Assembly (NCBI RefSeq): GCF_039729145.1
Contig: NZ_CP155793.1
Span: 3,596,001 to 3,660,000 of the forward strand
Length of the DNA stretch: 64,000 nucleotides
Origin: Microbacterium sp. SY138
GTDB taxonomy: Bacteria; Actinomycetota; Actinomycetes; Actinomycetales; Microbacteriaceae
Direction: 5' to 3'
Every line of letters starts with the position of its first letter. Position 1 is the first letter of the stretch. Made by a program: the position numbers and the translations under genes. Shown one piece after another: positions 52,170 through 60,707 of this stretch. Below the pieces are notes generated by a model. That model was given only the letters and a program-made list of their open reading frames with translations. It searched no databases and was not told the DNA's origin.

Positions 52170-53240
52170 ATGGACCGGGCACGTGCGAGCGCGCCCCGGC
52201 GCGCGCGCCTGGGGGTCGACCTGGCGATGCTCGCTGTCGTCGGCATGATGCTCGTCGCCGCACTCGGAGCCGGTGGCGTCACGCTGTATCAGCAGTTCTA
52301 CGGGCCGTCGGCGTTCGTGGTCCGCTACCTCGACCTGCTCTCCTCCGGTCGCGCCGCTGACGCGCTGCGTGTTCCCGGGGTCGCGATCGACCGCGAGACA
52401 CTCGATGCCGCGGGCATCGACACCGCGGCATCGGAGGCGATGCTCCGCCGCGCCGCGCTCGCGCCGCTGACCGACGTGACGGTGACGTCGGAGAAACCCG
52501 CAGACGGCGGCACCGCCGTCACCGTCAGCTACCAGGCGAGCGGCCACCCCGGGACCAGTACGTTCCTGATCGAACAGGACGGATGGGCGGGAGTCACCCC
52601 CCATTGGCGTTTCACGACGAGCCCCCTGGCCGTCGTGGATCTCACGGTTCGCGGTGCGGACAAGTTCGCCGTGAACGGGTTCGAGGTCGATCGGCGTCAG
52701 GTGTCGATCGACGGTGCCGATGCCGTCCCCCTCGACCCGCTGCCGCTGCTGGTGTTCACCCCCGGACTGTATGCGATCACGGTGGACACCCCCATATCGA
52801 CGGCCTCCGGCCACGGAGTGCTCGCCGACACCCCCCTCGCCGTCACGCCGCTCGATGTGCAGACCGAGCCGACCGACGAGTTCATCGACGTCGTGCAGGA
52901 GCGCGTCGAGGCTTTCCTCACCGAGTGCACGACGCAGGAGGTGCTGCAGCCGACGGCCTGCCCGTTCGGCCTGCGGGTCACGAACCGCCTCGCCTCGGCT
53001 CCGAAGTGGTCGATCGCGGCCCAGCCTCGGGTCACGGTCACCCCCGACGGCGGGCAGTGGCAGATCCCGACGACGGATGCGGTCGCTCACGTCGACGTCG
53101 ACATCAAGTCGCTGTTCGACGGCAAGACCCAGCCGCTGTCGGAAGACGTCCCCTTCCAGCTCACGGGAACGATCGCGATCCTTCCCGACGGCACCGCGTC
53201 GATCAGGATCGGCTCCCCCGGAGAGCAGCCCGTCGGCTGA
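52170..53240 (+). CDS. Membrane-anchored extracytoplasmic protein of unknown function
   Basis: The 356-residue protein has a basic N-terminus, one membrane helix (VDLAMLAVVGMMLVAALGAG, residues 17-36) and a large external part with beta-rich segments. Residues 50-100 contain a repeated-domain-like stretch (FVVRYLDLLSSGRAADALRV) that recalls the DUF4878/NTF2-like folds of actinobacterial surface proteins. Two cysteines near residues 252 and 263 may form a disulfide. It appears leaderless. I do not recognise a function. Confidence 0.8.
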   Translation: MDRARASAPRRARLGVDLAMLAVVGMMLVAALGAGGVTLYQQFYGPSAFVVRYLDLLSSGRAADALRVPGVAIDRETLDAAGIDTAASEAMLRRAALAPLTDVTVTSEKPADGGTAVTVSYQASGHPGTSTFLIEQDGWAGVTPHWRFTTSPLAVVDLTVRGADKFAVNGFEVDRRQVSIDGADAVPLDPLPLLVFTPGLYAITVDTPISTASGHGVLADTPLAVTPLDVQTEPTDEFIDVVQERVEAFLTECTTQEVLQPTACPFGLRVTNRLASAPKWSIAAQPRVTVTPDGGQWQIPTTDAVAHVDVDIKSLFDGKTQPLSEDVPFQLTGTIAILPDGTASIRIGSPGEQPVG

Positions 53241-53258
53241 CGCCCGAGCGAGCCGGCC

Positions 53259-55268
53259 TCAGCGGCCTGCGCGCTGCTCCCGCTCGTCGCGCTCGGCGAG
53301 GGCAGCCAGCTTGGCGTTGTACTCCTCGAGCTCGGCGTCTCCCGTGCGATCGGCGTGCCGGTCCGCGCGGCGCTGCAGCTTGGTGTCGCTGCGACTCCAC
53401 TGGATCGCGACCGTGATCGCGAGGATGAGCGTAGGGATCTCGCCGATCGACCAGGCGATGCCGCCACCCACGTACTGATCCTGCAGCGGGTCCACGCCCC
53501 AGTCACGGCCCATCGATCCGAACCAGTCGGCCACCATGAGGCCCTCCTGCATCATGATCGCGATGCCGAAGAAGGCGTGCATCGCCATCACGGCGATCAG
53601 GGTGATCAGACGACCGGGGTAGGGCAGGCGGTAGGGCACCGGGTCGGCGCCGATCAGGCTCATCACGAAGAGGTAGCCCGAGATCAGGAAGTGGATGATC
53701 ATCCACTCATGGCCGAGGTGCTCGTACATCGACCAGCGCACGAGGTCGGTGAAGTAGAACGCCCAGAGCGACAGGATGAAGATCGCCGCCGCCACGAACG
53801 GGTGCGTCACGACGCGGGCGAAGGGCGAGTGCACGGCCCACATGATCCACTCGCGACCGCCTCGGGTGCCGTCGTCGCGTTTGTGGATCGCACGCAGGGC
53901 GAGGGTGATGGGGGCACCGGACACCATCAGCAGCGGGATCGCCATCGACAGCATCATGTGGCCCATCATGTGGATGCTGAAGAGGTATTCCTGGTAGGCG
54001 TTGAGCGGCCCGCTGGTCACCCAGACGAGCATCAGCATGCCGAGCACCCAGAACACGGTCCGATGGATCGGCCAGCGGTCGCCGCGCAGTCGCAGCCGCC
54101 GCACTCCTGCCAGGTAGAGGAACAGTCCGAAGCCGGCGGCGACGAGCCAGAGCACGTCGAAGTCCCAGGCAGTGAACCAGCGCTCGATCGTCAGTTCCGG
54201 CGGCAGCGTCGAGCCGGTGAGGATCTGCGCGGGGGTCTGGGCGAACGCGGCGACCTCCCCTGTGGGGGGAGGTGTGCGTGCGAGTGCGGCGGCAGCACCC
54301 GAGGCGAGACCCATCAACGCGACCTCGCACAGCACGAGGAGCCAGAACCAGCCGGCCGCGCGCTGACCGGAGAGCTTGGGGATCAGGCGGGCGCGGTACC
54401 AGGCCCCCAGCAGCCCCATTCCCCCCAGGAGTGCGACCTTGGCCAGCACGATCCAGCCGTAGGGCGTCGCCCACAGCGCATCCCAGCTGCCGACGGCGAC
54501 GATGGACCGGGTGACGCCCGACACGGCGACCACGGCGAAAGCGGCGATCGCGAGCGACGAATAGCGCCCGACGAGTTGCGCGGTGTCGACATCGGCTCGT
54601 CCGCGCAACAGGACCAGGAGCAGGAGACCGCCGAGCCAGACGGCGGCGCCGATCGTGTGCAACAGGATCGAGTTGACGGCCATGTTGTGCCCGGCGAGGT
54701 CGCCGGCATGGCCCTGAGTCGCGAGCGGGAGGAAGGATGCGGCGGCGAGGAGGGCCGTGATCAGTGTGGGTGTCCACGAACGCCACGCGAACGCCAGCAC
54801 CGTGATGATCGCACCGAAGATGGTGGTGATGAGCCAGGACTGCCCCAGCGGCAGCTCCAGCAGGAATCGACCGAGCTGCGTGCCGAACTCGCGTTCGATG
54901 CTGAGCTTCGGGTTGAAGGCGGCCATGAAGGCGAGAAAGCCGGCGAGACCCGCGGAAACCGTGAACACGGCCGCTCCCACCGAGGCGATGTTCAGGGCGG
55001 CGTCGAATGATCGGTCCCCCGCGCGCAGTCCGAACAGCGCGAGCACGAGCGAGCCGAGCATGACCGCGCCCGAGATGTTCATGACGAGCTTGGCGATCGG
55101 CGTGCCCCAGAGCACGAACGGCCCCGGATCCTGCAGGAGCGGCGGCTTGGCGCCTCCGCCGACGAGCAGCGCCAGCACGAGGGCTGCCATCGCGGCGAGC
55201 AGGAGGATGACGATTCCCGCGATTCGATACGCCGAAATCCGACTCGTCGACTCGCTGCGGGAACTCAC
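53259..55268 (-). CDS. CopD-CtaG fusion membrane protein
   Basis: The 669-residue polytopic protein joins a CopD-type copper-resistance domain (residues about 1-310; LPLATQGHAGDLAGHNMAVN, LLHTIGAAVWLGGLLLLVLL, GWIVLAKVALLGGMGLLGAW) to a caa3-type CtaG domain (about 350-640). The CtaG part includes FTAWDFDVLWL, FSIHMMGHMMLSMAIP, LMVSGAPITLALRAIH and YEHLGHEWMIIHFLISGYLF. Histidines in the helices likely bind copper for oxidase assembly. The start is GTG 55268 with TAGGCT six bases before. A charged tail follows (TKLQRRADRHADRTGDAELE). Confidence 0.92.
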   Translation of the reverse strand: MSSRSESTSRISAYRIAGIVILLLAAMAALVLALLVGGGAKPPLLQDPGPFVLWGTPIAKLVMNISGAVMLGSLVLALFGLRAGDRSFDAALNIASVGAAVFTVSAGLAGFLAFMAAFNPKLSIEREFGTQLGRFLLELPLGQSWLITTIFGAIITVLAFAWRSWTPTLITALLAAASFLPLATQGHAGDLAGHNMAVNSILLHTIGAAVWLGGLLLLVLLRGRADVDTAQLVGRYSSLAIAAFAVVAVSGVTRSIVAVGSWDALWATPYGWIVLAKVALLGGMGLLGAWYRARLIPKLSGQRAAGWFWLLVLCEVALMGLASGAAAALARTPPPTGEVAAFAQTPAQILTGSTLPPELTIERWFTAWDFDVLWLVAAGFGLFLYLAGVRRLRLRGDRWPIHRTVFWVLGMLMLVWVTSGPLNAYQEYLFSIHMMGHMMLSMAIPLLMVSGAPITLALRAIHKRDDGTRGGREWIMWAVHSPFARVVTHPFVAAAIFILSLWAFYFTDLVRWSMYEHLGHEWMIIHFLISGYLFVMSLIGADPVPYRLPYPGRLITLIAVMAMHAFFGIAIMMQEGLMVADWFGSMGRDWGVDPLQDQYVGGGIAWSIGEIPTLILAITVAIQWSRSDTKLQRRADRHADRTGDAELEEYNAKLAALAERDEREQRAGR

Positions 55269-55274
55269 CCCTCC

Positions 55275-55280
55275 AGCCTA
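55275..55280 (-). promoter_or_regulatory. Leaderless -10 element of the CopD-CtaG gene
   Basis: TAGGCT on the minus strand ends six bases before the GTG at 55268. GGAGGG fills the gap but directly abuts the start codon, too close for a ribosome site. Confidence 0.5.
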
Positions 55281-55304
55281 GGCGCGACCGGCGGTGAGAA
55301 AGCA

Positions 55305-55340
55305 CGAAGGCCGCTCCCGTCGGAACGGGAACGGCCTTCG
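55305..55340 (-). terminator. Terminator of the HU gene
   Basis: CGAAGGCCGCTCCCGT and ACGGGAACGGCCTTCG pair at 15 of 16 positions around a CGGA loop, 16 bases beyond the HU stop. On the minus strand it is followed by a TGCTTTCTC stretch. Confidence 0.85.
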
Positions 55341-55356
55341 AAGAGGTGCGGTCGAA

Positions 55357-55644
55357 TTACTTGACGGCAGCCTTGAGCTTGGAACCAGCGGTCACCTTGA
55401 CGCGCTTGCCGGCCGGGATCTTGATCTCGGCGCCGGTCTGCGGGTTGCGGCCCGTGCGAGCAGCGGTGTCGACCTGCTCGAAGGAGATCCAGCCCGGGAT
55501 GGAGACCTTGCTGCCCTTGGCAACAGCGTCGGAGACCGTGGCGAACAGCGAGTCGAGGACACCGGAGACGGTGGCCTGGCTCTGGCCCGTGGCGCTTGCG
55601 ATGCTCGCGACGAGCTCGGTCTTGGTGATGGACTTGTCAGCCAT
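55357..55644 (-). CDS. hup: HU-family nucleoid protein
   Basis: The 95-residue DNA-bending protein has the HU fold: MADKSITKTELVASIASATG, the signature segment ISFEQVDTAARTGRNPQTGA and IKIPAGKRVKVTAGSKLKAA. ATG 55644 has GGAGG upstream. Unlike mycobacterial HupB there is no long basic C-terminal tail. The gene is monocistronic, ending in a strong terminator. Confidence 0.95.
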   Translation of the reverse strand: MADKSITKTELVASIASATGQSQATVSGVLDSLFATVSDAVAKGSKVSIPGWISFEQVDTAARTGRNPQTGAEIKIPAGKRVKVTAGSKLKAAVK

Positions 55645-56018
55645 GTCATCCTCCAGCGACGAGATCCCGTCGCATCGTTGTGGGTATCGGAGCGGGTGCT
55701 CCTGGTCTAGCGACCGCCTCGAATGTACCAACCACCACCCTCATTTCCGCGTCATTTCGCGGGTTTTGGGCAATTACTGGGCGTGTCGCGTCACTTTTGT
55801 CACTCCAGTCACAGAAACCAAGGCCCTCAACGGGGCCAGTGCGCCTTGATCACGGCGCTGGACGTGCGCGCGAAAGCCGGCGCGACGGGGTCCTCCCCGT
55901 CCCCACACCCCCATGCCCCCCGTGGGGAGGAGTCCTCGCCGATGGGCGGAGGATGTTCCTGAGTGGTTCCGCCCGACGGGGAGTTCTCCGCCCGTCGCGG
56001 TGTGCAGAGGTGCGAGGA
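55645..56018. other. Intergenic region upstream of HU
   Basis: The gap of 374 bases should contain the HU promoter; TACATT on the minus strand at 55727-55722 is a possible -10, without a clear -35. A GACGGGG-TCCT-CCCCGTC hairpin lies at 55884-55901. No small gene is supported; the frames here lack ribosome sites. Confidence 0.45.
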
Positions 56019-56843
56019 TCAGCGCGCGAGATGGAGGAGCTGAGCGATCGCAGCCAGGATCAGGCTCTGCACGTCCGCCCAGTGGTTCATGAGCTGGTCG
56101 TAGCCGATGCGGATCACGTGATAGCCGCGGAGCATCAACTCGACGTCGTGCGCGATATCGCTCGTGCGTTGGGGTCCGACATGATGCCCACCGTCGATCT
56201 GCACGACGAGTCGTTCGCCGATCAAGAAGTCCACTCGGTGCCCGATGATCCAGACCTGCGGCGTGATCGGCAGGTCCAGCCATGCCATCCGCGTGCGGAA
56301 GATGGTCTCTGTCTCCGCGTCGGCGAAGGGACGGGCGTCGCCCAGGAGCCGCCTCGCCGCCGGCGGCAGGGGTGCCCGTTCGAGCACGTCGGGGTCCACG
56401 GCCCCTGCCCGCATCGCGGACTCCCAGGTCGCGAGCGCATCTTCATATGGCTGACAGCGCGCCACGAGCACGAGCGCGTTCTCGATCGAGTCCTCGAGCA
56501 GATCCGGATCTCGAGGGAAGATCGGCCGGCTCCAGTGCACGACCCCACGAGCATCCTTCGCGTGACCGGACTTCGGGGGTGCCGCCAGGTGCGGTCGCGA
56601 TACGGCCGTCACCCACAGATCCTTCCGCGCGGCAACGGTGACGCAACTGAGCACGACTCCTCGCTTCGCCGCCGCGACGAGCATCGGGTCCGCACCGGGG
56701 AGCCCCACCCACCCCCGGCACACCGAGACCACCGCCCCTGCGCGCACCGCTTGCCGCAGCGCGTGCTCGGTGACCCCCGCTCGGCGCATGGTGACGACCC
56801 GCGCGATCCCGTTCCTGGCTGTGAGGGCGCGCACGACATCCAT
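56019..56843 (-). CDS. DUF559 nuclease-like protein with AbiEi-type N-terminus
   Basis: The 274-residue protein has an N-terminal winged-helix region (VVTMRRAGVTEHALRQAVRA, then GAVVSVCRGWVGLPG) resembling the antitoxin-type domain of AbiEi. The C-terminal DUF559 domain is related to Vsr/PD-(D/E)XK endonucleases (VDFLIGERLVVQIDGGHHVG, HDVELMLRGYHVIRIGYDQL). The residues Asp in VDFLI and QIDGGHH fit a nuclease core. Such solitary genes are common in actinobacteria; a partner toxin is not visible. CAGGCT six bases before the ATG may be a weak leaderless promoter. Confidence 0.82.
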   Translation of the reverse strand: MDVVRALTARNGIARVVTMRRAGVTEHALRQAVRAGAVVSVCRGWVGLPGADPMLVAAAKRGVVLSCVTVAARKDLWVTAVSRPHLAAPPKSGHAKDARGVVHWSRPIFPRDPDLLEDSIENALVLVARCQPYEDALATWESAMRAGAVDPDVLERAPLPPAARRLLGDARPFADAETETIFRTRMAWLDLPITPQVWIIGHRVDFLIGERLVVQIDGGHHVGPQRTSDIAHDVELMLRGYHVIRIGYDQLMNHWADVQSLILAAIAQLLHLAR

Positions 56844-56942
56844 GCCTCGAGCCTGCCGCGCCTCGACGGCCCCGCAGCGCCACAGATCCGCCCTCTGTTC
56901 ACTCCTTAGCAGTGGCTACTCGCTGTGCAGGGGCAGTCTTCG

Positions 56943-57010
56943 GGCGGACTTCCTCGTGATGGGCGGCGAACCCCATCACCGAAGTCCGCCTATCAGCGAG
57001 AAGTCCGCCC
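56943..57010. repeat. Long imperfect palindrome plus repeated half-site
   Basis: GGCGGACTTC (56943-56952) pairs with GAAGTCCGCC (56981-56990), and inside it GTGATGGG (56956-56963) pairs with CCCATCAC (56972-56979), giving 18 pairs around an 8-base loop. A further GAAGTCCGCCC follows at 57000-57010. It lies upstream of the DUF559 gene and has no coding content. Confidence 0.7.
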
Positions 57011-57027
57011 TTCGCGTGGCGCTTCAC

Positions 57028-57085
57028 GAGACAGAGACAGGAGACAGGAGACAGGAGACAGAGACAGGAGACAGAGGCGCGGAGC
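57028..57085. repeat. GAGACAG-type microsatellite
   Basis: About eight purine-rich units of GAGACA and GAGACAG run in mixed order through 57028-57085. The stretch is non-coding, between the DUF559 and rpsN genes, and is very different in composition from its surroundings. Confidence 0.85.
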
Positions 57086-57109
57086 GAACGTGAGGGTGGG
57101 GACGCGAAA

Positions 57110-57137
57110 GGGGCGAGGATCCGAAGATCCTCGCCCC
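57110..57137 (-). terminator. Terminator of the rpmB-rpmG-rpsN operon
   Basis: GGGGCGAGGAT and ATCCTCGCCCC form a perfect 11-pair stem with a 6-base loop, 20 bases beyond the rpsN stop; TTTCGCG follows on the minus strand. Confidence 0.85.
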
Positions 57138-57157
57138 ATTCGGCTGTCTGCTGAGAC

Positions 57158-57463
57158 TTACCAGCTCGACTTGGTCACGCCGGGCAGCTCGCCACGGTGC
57201 GCCATGTCACGGAAGCGGACACGCGAGATGCCGAACTTCGTGAGGACACCGCGGGGGCGGCCGTCGATGACGTCGCGCGAACGCACGCGAGCCGGCGACG
57301 CGTTGCGCGGCAGCTTCTGCAGGCCGACGCGAGCGGCCTCGCGGGCCTCGTCGGTGGCGTTCGGGTCGACCAGGGTCTTCTTCAGCTCGGCGCGACGCTC
57401 GGCGTAACGCTCGACGATGACCTTGCGCTGCTCGTTGCGAGCGATCTTGCTCTTCTTAGCCAT
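57158..57463 (-). CDS. rpsN: 30S ribosomal protein S14, zinc-free form
   Basis: The 101-residue S14 is the long form: [40 protein letters not shown] and [20 protein letters not shown], ending KSSW. The CxxC pairs of the short zinc-binding form are missing. It is the last gene after rpmB and rpmG and three bases separate it from rpmG. Confidence 0.97.
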   Translation of the reverse strand: MAKKSKIARNEQRKVIVERYAERRAELKKTLVDPNATDEAREAARVGLQKLPRNASPARVRSRDVIDGRPRGVLTKFGISRVRFRDMAHRGELPGVTKSSW

Positions 57464-57466
57464 TGA

Positions 57467-57637
57467 TCAACGCTCCTCTCGGAATTCGACGTGCTGACGG
57501 ATGACCGGGTCGTACTTCTTGAGCACGAGGCGGTCGGGGGTGTTGCGGCGGTTCTTCTTGGTCACGTACGTGTATCCCGTACCTGCCGTCGAACGCAGCT
57601 TGATGATCGGACGTACGTCCTGAGCCTTCTTGGCCAT
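57467..57637 (-). CDS. rpmG: 50S ribosomal protein L33, zinc-free form
   Basis: This 56-residue gene is short but clear: [40 protein letters not shown] and [16 protein letters not shown]. Zinc-binding cysteines are absent. The ATG at 57637 shares one base with the rpmB stop (TAATG), so translation is coupled. Confidence 0.97.
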   Translation of the reverse strand: MAKKAQDVRPIIKLRSTAGTGYTYVTKKNRRNTPDRLVLKKYDPVIRQHVEFREER

Positions 57638-57873
57638 TAGAGCTTCACACCCTTCGCCTGGAGGTCCTTGACCACGTTCTCGATGCCACGGACGTCGATC
57701 ACCTTGATGCCCTTGGCGGACACGTTGAGCGTGATCTTACGACCGAGCGAGGGAACGAAATACGTCTTCTTCTGCACGTTCGGGTCGAAGCGGCGCTTCG
57801 TCCGGCGGTGCGAGTGCGAGACATTGTGTCCGAAGCCGGGAACAGCTCCGGTCACCTGGCACACTGCTGCCAT
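57637..57873 (-). CDS. rpmB: 50S ribosomal protein L28
   Basis: The 78-residue L28 reads [20 protein letters not shown], then [19 protein letters not shown] and [19 protein letters not shown] [20 protein letters not shown]. Only one cysteine is present, so the zinc-binding CxxC pairs are absent. GAAGGAG precedes the ATG. It heads the operon with rpmG and rpsN; the 139-base region upstream holds the promoter but no Zur-like AT palindrome was seen. Confidence 0.96.
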   Translation of the reverse strand: MAAVCQVTGAVPGFGHNVSHSHRRTKRRFDPNVQKKTYFVPSLGRKITLNVSAKGIKVIDVRGIENVVKDLQAKGVKL

Positions 57874-58012
57874 GATGTGACTCCTTCTATACCGTGAGGC
57901 CGGACGGCCCCACCCAAGATCCCTTGTCTGCACGCAACCACGACCCGCCGATCTCTCGGCCGCAGAAGGGGAAGCACGCGAACTGCGCACAGGAGTGTGC
58001 GCAGACAAAGAG

Positions 58013-58801
58013 TCAGTTTAGCACGGGCGCCGACGCGGTCGATCCCGGCTCCCCCGAAGCGAGTTCGGCAGCAGCCTCGGCCGCGCCCCTGCCCCATCGG
58101 AACGGCGACACCGTCGGGGCCGCGTCGATCCAGAAGCGCCACGGGAAAGCCGCGGTCCCGGCGACGCCGGCGACACCGACGCGCGGACCGCTGGCCACGT
58201 CGTCCCGCTGCGGACCCAGCCACAGCTCGGCTCGTGCTCCGCGACGCTCCCCACCCGTGATCGCGTCGATCCCGTCGTGCACGGGATGCCGCAATCCCAC
58301 CGCCTGTCCGAGACGACCCGGCCCGCGGGCGAGGTCCCGCAGCGTCGTGCGCCGAAGGGGAAGCGCGACGCCACGTCGGAGGGCCGCCGCCTCCGTGCCG
58401 CTCACGATCTCGCCCGCCCGGAGCAGCACGCCGTCGCCGTGCCCTTCAGGGCCGCACACGACGTTCACGCACGAGTGGATGCCGTGGCTCAGGTACACGT
58501 ACAGGTGGCCCGGCTCGCCCCACATCGTGGAGTTGCGGGCCGTGCGCCCCATGCGCGCATGAGAACCCGGATCGGGGATCTCGCCCGTGCCCTGCCCGTG
58601 GTACGCCTCGACCTCCGTGATGCGCAACCGCACCTCGACGGGAACGGAGTCGCTCCCGATCGTGACGACCGTGCGCAGCTCGCCTCCGAGCAGGCGCGGT
58701 GCGACGTCGACCGCAGAGGCGCTCAGGTCTGCACGGACGGCACGGCGCAGGCTTTCGTGCGGCAGGTCGACGCCGCGGAGGAGGTCGGAACCGTCCGTCA
58801 T
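58013..58801 (-). CDS. 3-methyladenine DNA glycosylase (AAG/MPG family)
   Basis: The 262-residue base-excision enzyme removes alkylated purines. [23 protein letters not shown] (catalytic Glu and following Tyr), [36 protein letters not shown] and [11 protein letters not shown] are the family motifs. It starts one base before the stop of the upstream gene. The N-terminal about 20 residues are extra. Confidence 0.95.
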   Translation of the reverse strand: MTDGSDLLRGVDLPHESLRRAVRADLSASAVDVAPRLLGGELRTVVTIGSDSVPVEVRLRITEVEAYHGQGTGEIPDPGSHARMGRTARNSTMWGEPGHLYVYLSHGIHSCVNVVCGPEGHGDGVLLRAGEIVSGTEAAALRRGVALPLRRTTLRDLARGPGRLGQAVGLRHPVHDGIDAITGGERRGARAELWLGPQRDDVASGPRVGVAGVAGTAAFPWRFWIDAAPTVSPFRWGRGAAEAAAELASGEPGSTASAPVLN

Positions 58802-58802
58802 C

Positions 58803-60707
58803 TCAGAAGCGCGGAGCCGTCTGGCACCACGAGGCGTCGAAGCCGGTGAGGGCGACGATCTCCTTGCCGGAAGCCATGTCGATCAGGTGGGTCTCGACGT
58901 TCTCGGGCAGCGGCAGCAGCATCCCGTCGTAGGCGTTGTTCGCCAGGTCGGGAGCGACGACGACGGCGGCGTACTGGCCGCTCGGCGACGCGCAGGCCTG
59001 CAGGATCGAGTCCGTGGATCCGACCTCGACCAGCGGGGTCGCCGCGCCGTCGTCGTCGACGCGCACGACCACTTGTCCGATCGGCAGCCCCTCGTCGTCG
59101 CGAGCGATCACGTGGCGCAACGTGCCACCGGGATACGGCGTGATCGAGCTCGCCGTCCCGTAGTCGGGATCGGATGCCGCGAGCGGCTGCTCCGACCCGT
59201 CTGCGAGATTGAGTTCGACCACGGCCCCGTCGAGCCGTTCGACGATCGCCGTGTAGGTGCCGCGGGAGATCCCCTGGATGGTGGCCGCGAGGCCGAGGGA
59301 CTGCACACCCGTGTCGGTCGAACGGTCGACGAGCGAGAGGGCTCCGTCGAAGTCGATGAACAGCACGGCTGCGCTGTCGGGCACGAACTGCCAGACGAAG
59401 ACGCTCGCCTCGGTGCCGGCGACCTCGATGATCTGCGGGTCGTCATCGCCGCTCAGCGACTGGGTGACCAGCACGCTCGCGCGCCCCTCGGTGTCGCTGA
59501 GCTCCTTGTCGGAGTAGCTGTAGCCGACGAGGCCGCCGCGTTCGGAGACCTGGATCGCGCCCACGTATCCCTCACCGGGAAGAGTGAGCTCACGCTGGTT
59601 CTTGCCGTCGCGGTCCATCACGAGCAGGCGGGACCCGTCGTCCTCCTCGACCGACACCACGAGCTGCGTGGAGGTCGCGCGGAAGTCGTTGATCTTGTCG
59701 TGCTCGAAGACCGGGACGGCCTTCTCGCCGCTGAGGTCGGTGAGGAAGATCTTGTCCTTGCCCGCGACATCGCGACGCAGCAGGAAGATGTTCGACGGCG
59801 GCGTCGTGAAGCTCGTGGTCAGCGTCGTCTTCGGGCCACCGCCGGCACCGACCACATCGGCGACACGGACCGTGTACTCGGTTGAGTCGTCGAGCGGGAC
59901 CGTGAATCGCACGCCCACGCCGCGCCCCGAGGCATCCACCGTGAAGGGCACCTCCGGCTCGACCGTGACCTGCGCCGGGTCGATGTCGGCGAGTGCCTGG
60001 TTCGCAGTGAGGATCACGCGGCTGCCGGACGATTCGATCGCCTGTGCCGCATCGACCTGCACATCGCTGATGCGCGGGCCCTGAAGGAGGCTGGCGATGC
60101 CCAACCCCGTCCCGACGACGACGAGCACCCCGAGGACCGCGGCAACCGTGAGCACGAACCGGCGTCGGCTCCCCGGCGGGGGCGGGACCCGGCGCTCGGC
60201 GGCGGCGCGGGGGATCGGCGGCGCATACGGGTCCGCTGTCGCGTCATGTGCCGCCGCACCGGCCGCTGCACCGGCCACCGCGCTCTCGACGACGGGTTCC
60301 GGTGCGGCGCCGACGAACACGGGTTCGGTCGCGAGGGGGACGGGCGGAAGAGCGGTCGCCTCCGCATCCTCGCGCGCCGCAGCCTCGAAGGCGGCCATCT
60401 TGCGGGCGGCGGCCTCCTGCTCCGCGACCTCACGGTCACCTGCCTCACGGACCGCGGCTTCACGAGCAGCCGCCTCACGCGCAGCCGCCTCGCGCGCAGC
60501 CGCTTCGTCTGCACCGGCAGATTGCTGATCGCCCGGCCGATCGGCCGGGGTGGGCTGGTCGGCGGGCGGTGCGACATGGTCGGCAGACGCCACCGCGCGG
60601 TCGATCCGCTCGGCCTCCGCCGCTTCGGCAGCTTCTCGCGCTGCACGCATCTCCGCGCGGGTGCGCGGGACGGCGGGCACCTCTGGGCGCTCGTCGTCAG
60701 TACTCAT
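58803..60707 (-). CDS. Membrane-anchored beta-propeller-like protein with AAREA tail
   Basis: The 634-residue protein begins with a long cytoplasmic, Ala/Glu/Arg-rich coiled region containing several AAREA repeats (residues about 68-112). A membrane helix follows (RRFVLTVAAVLGVLVVVGTG, about 183-205). Then comes an external part with an Ig-like start (VTVEPEVPFTVDASGRGVGV) and TolB/WD-like repeats (FLTDLSGEKAVPVF, LVMDRDGKNQREL, VVVRVDDDGAATPL). It ends with a Cys pair. It probably senses or scaffolds; the family is not named. It overlaps the upstream gene by 11 bases. Confidence 0.8.
   Translation of the reverse strand: MSTDDERPEVPAVPRTRAEMRAAREAAEAAEAERIDRAVASADHVAPPADQPTPADRPGDQQSAGADEAAAREAAAREAAAREAAVREAGDREVAEQEAAARKMAAFEAAAREDAEATALPPVPLATEPVFVGAAPEPVVESAVAGAAAGAAAHDATADPYAPPIPRAAAERRVPPPPGSRRRFVLTVAAVLGVLVVVGTGLGIASLLQGPRISDVQVDAAQAIESSGSRVILTANQALADIDPAQVTVEPEVPFTVDASGRGVGVRFTVPLDDSTEYTVRVADVVGAGGGPKTTLTTSFTTPPSNIFLLRRDVAGKDKIFLTDLSGEKAVPVFEHDKINDFRATSTQLVVSVEEDDGSRLLVMDRDGKNQRELTLPGEGYVGAIQVSERGGLVGYSYSDKELSDTEGRASVLVTQSLSGDDDPQIIEVAGTEASVFVWQFVPDSAAVLFIDFDGALSLVDRSTDTGVQSLGLAATIQGISRGTYTAIVERLDGAVVELNLADGSEQPLAASDPDYGTASSITPYPGGTLRHVIARDDEGLPIGQVVVRVDDDGAATPLVEVGSTDSILQACASPSGQYAAVVVAPDLANNAYDGMLLPLPENVETHLIDMASGKEIVALTGFDASWCQTAPRF

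Noticed and set aside
57874..58012. Zur box upstream of rpmB
   Set aside because: No AT-rich palindrome of the Zur type was visible in this region.
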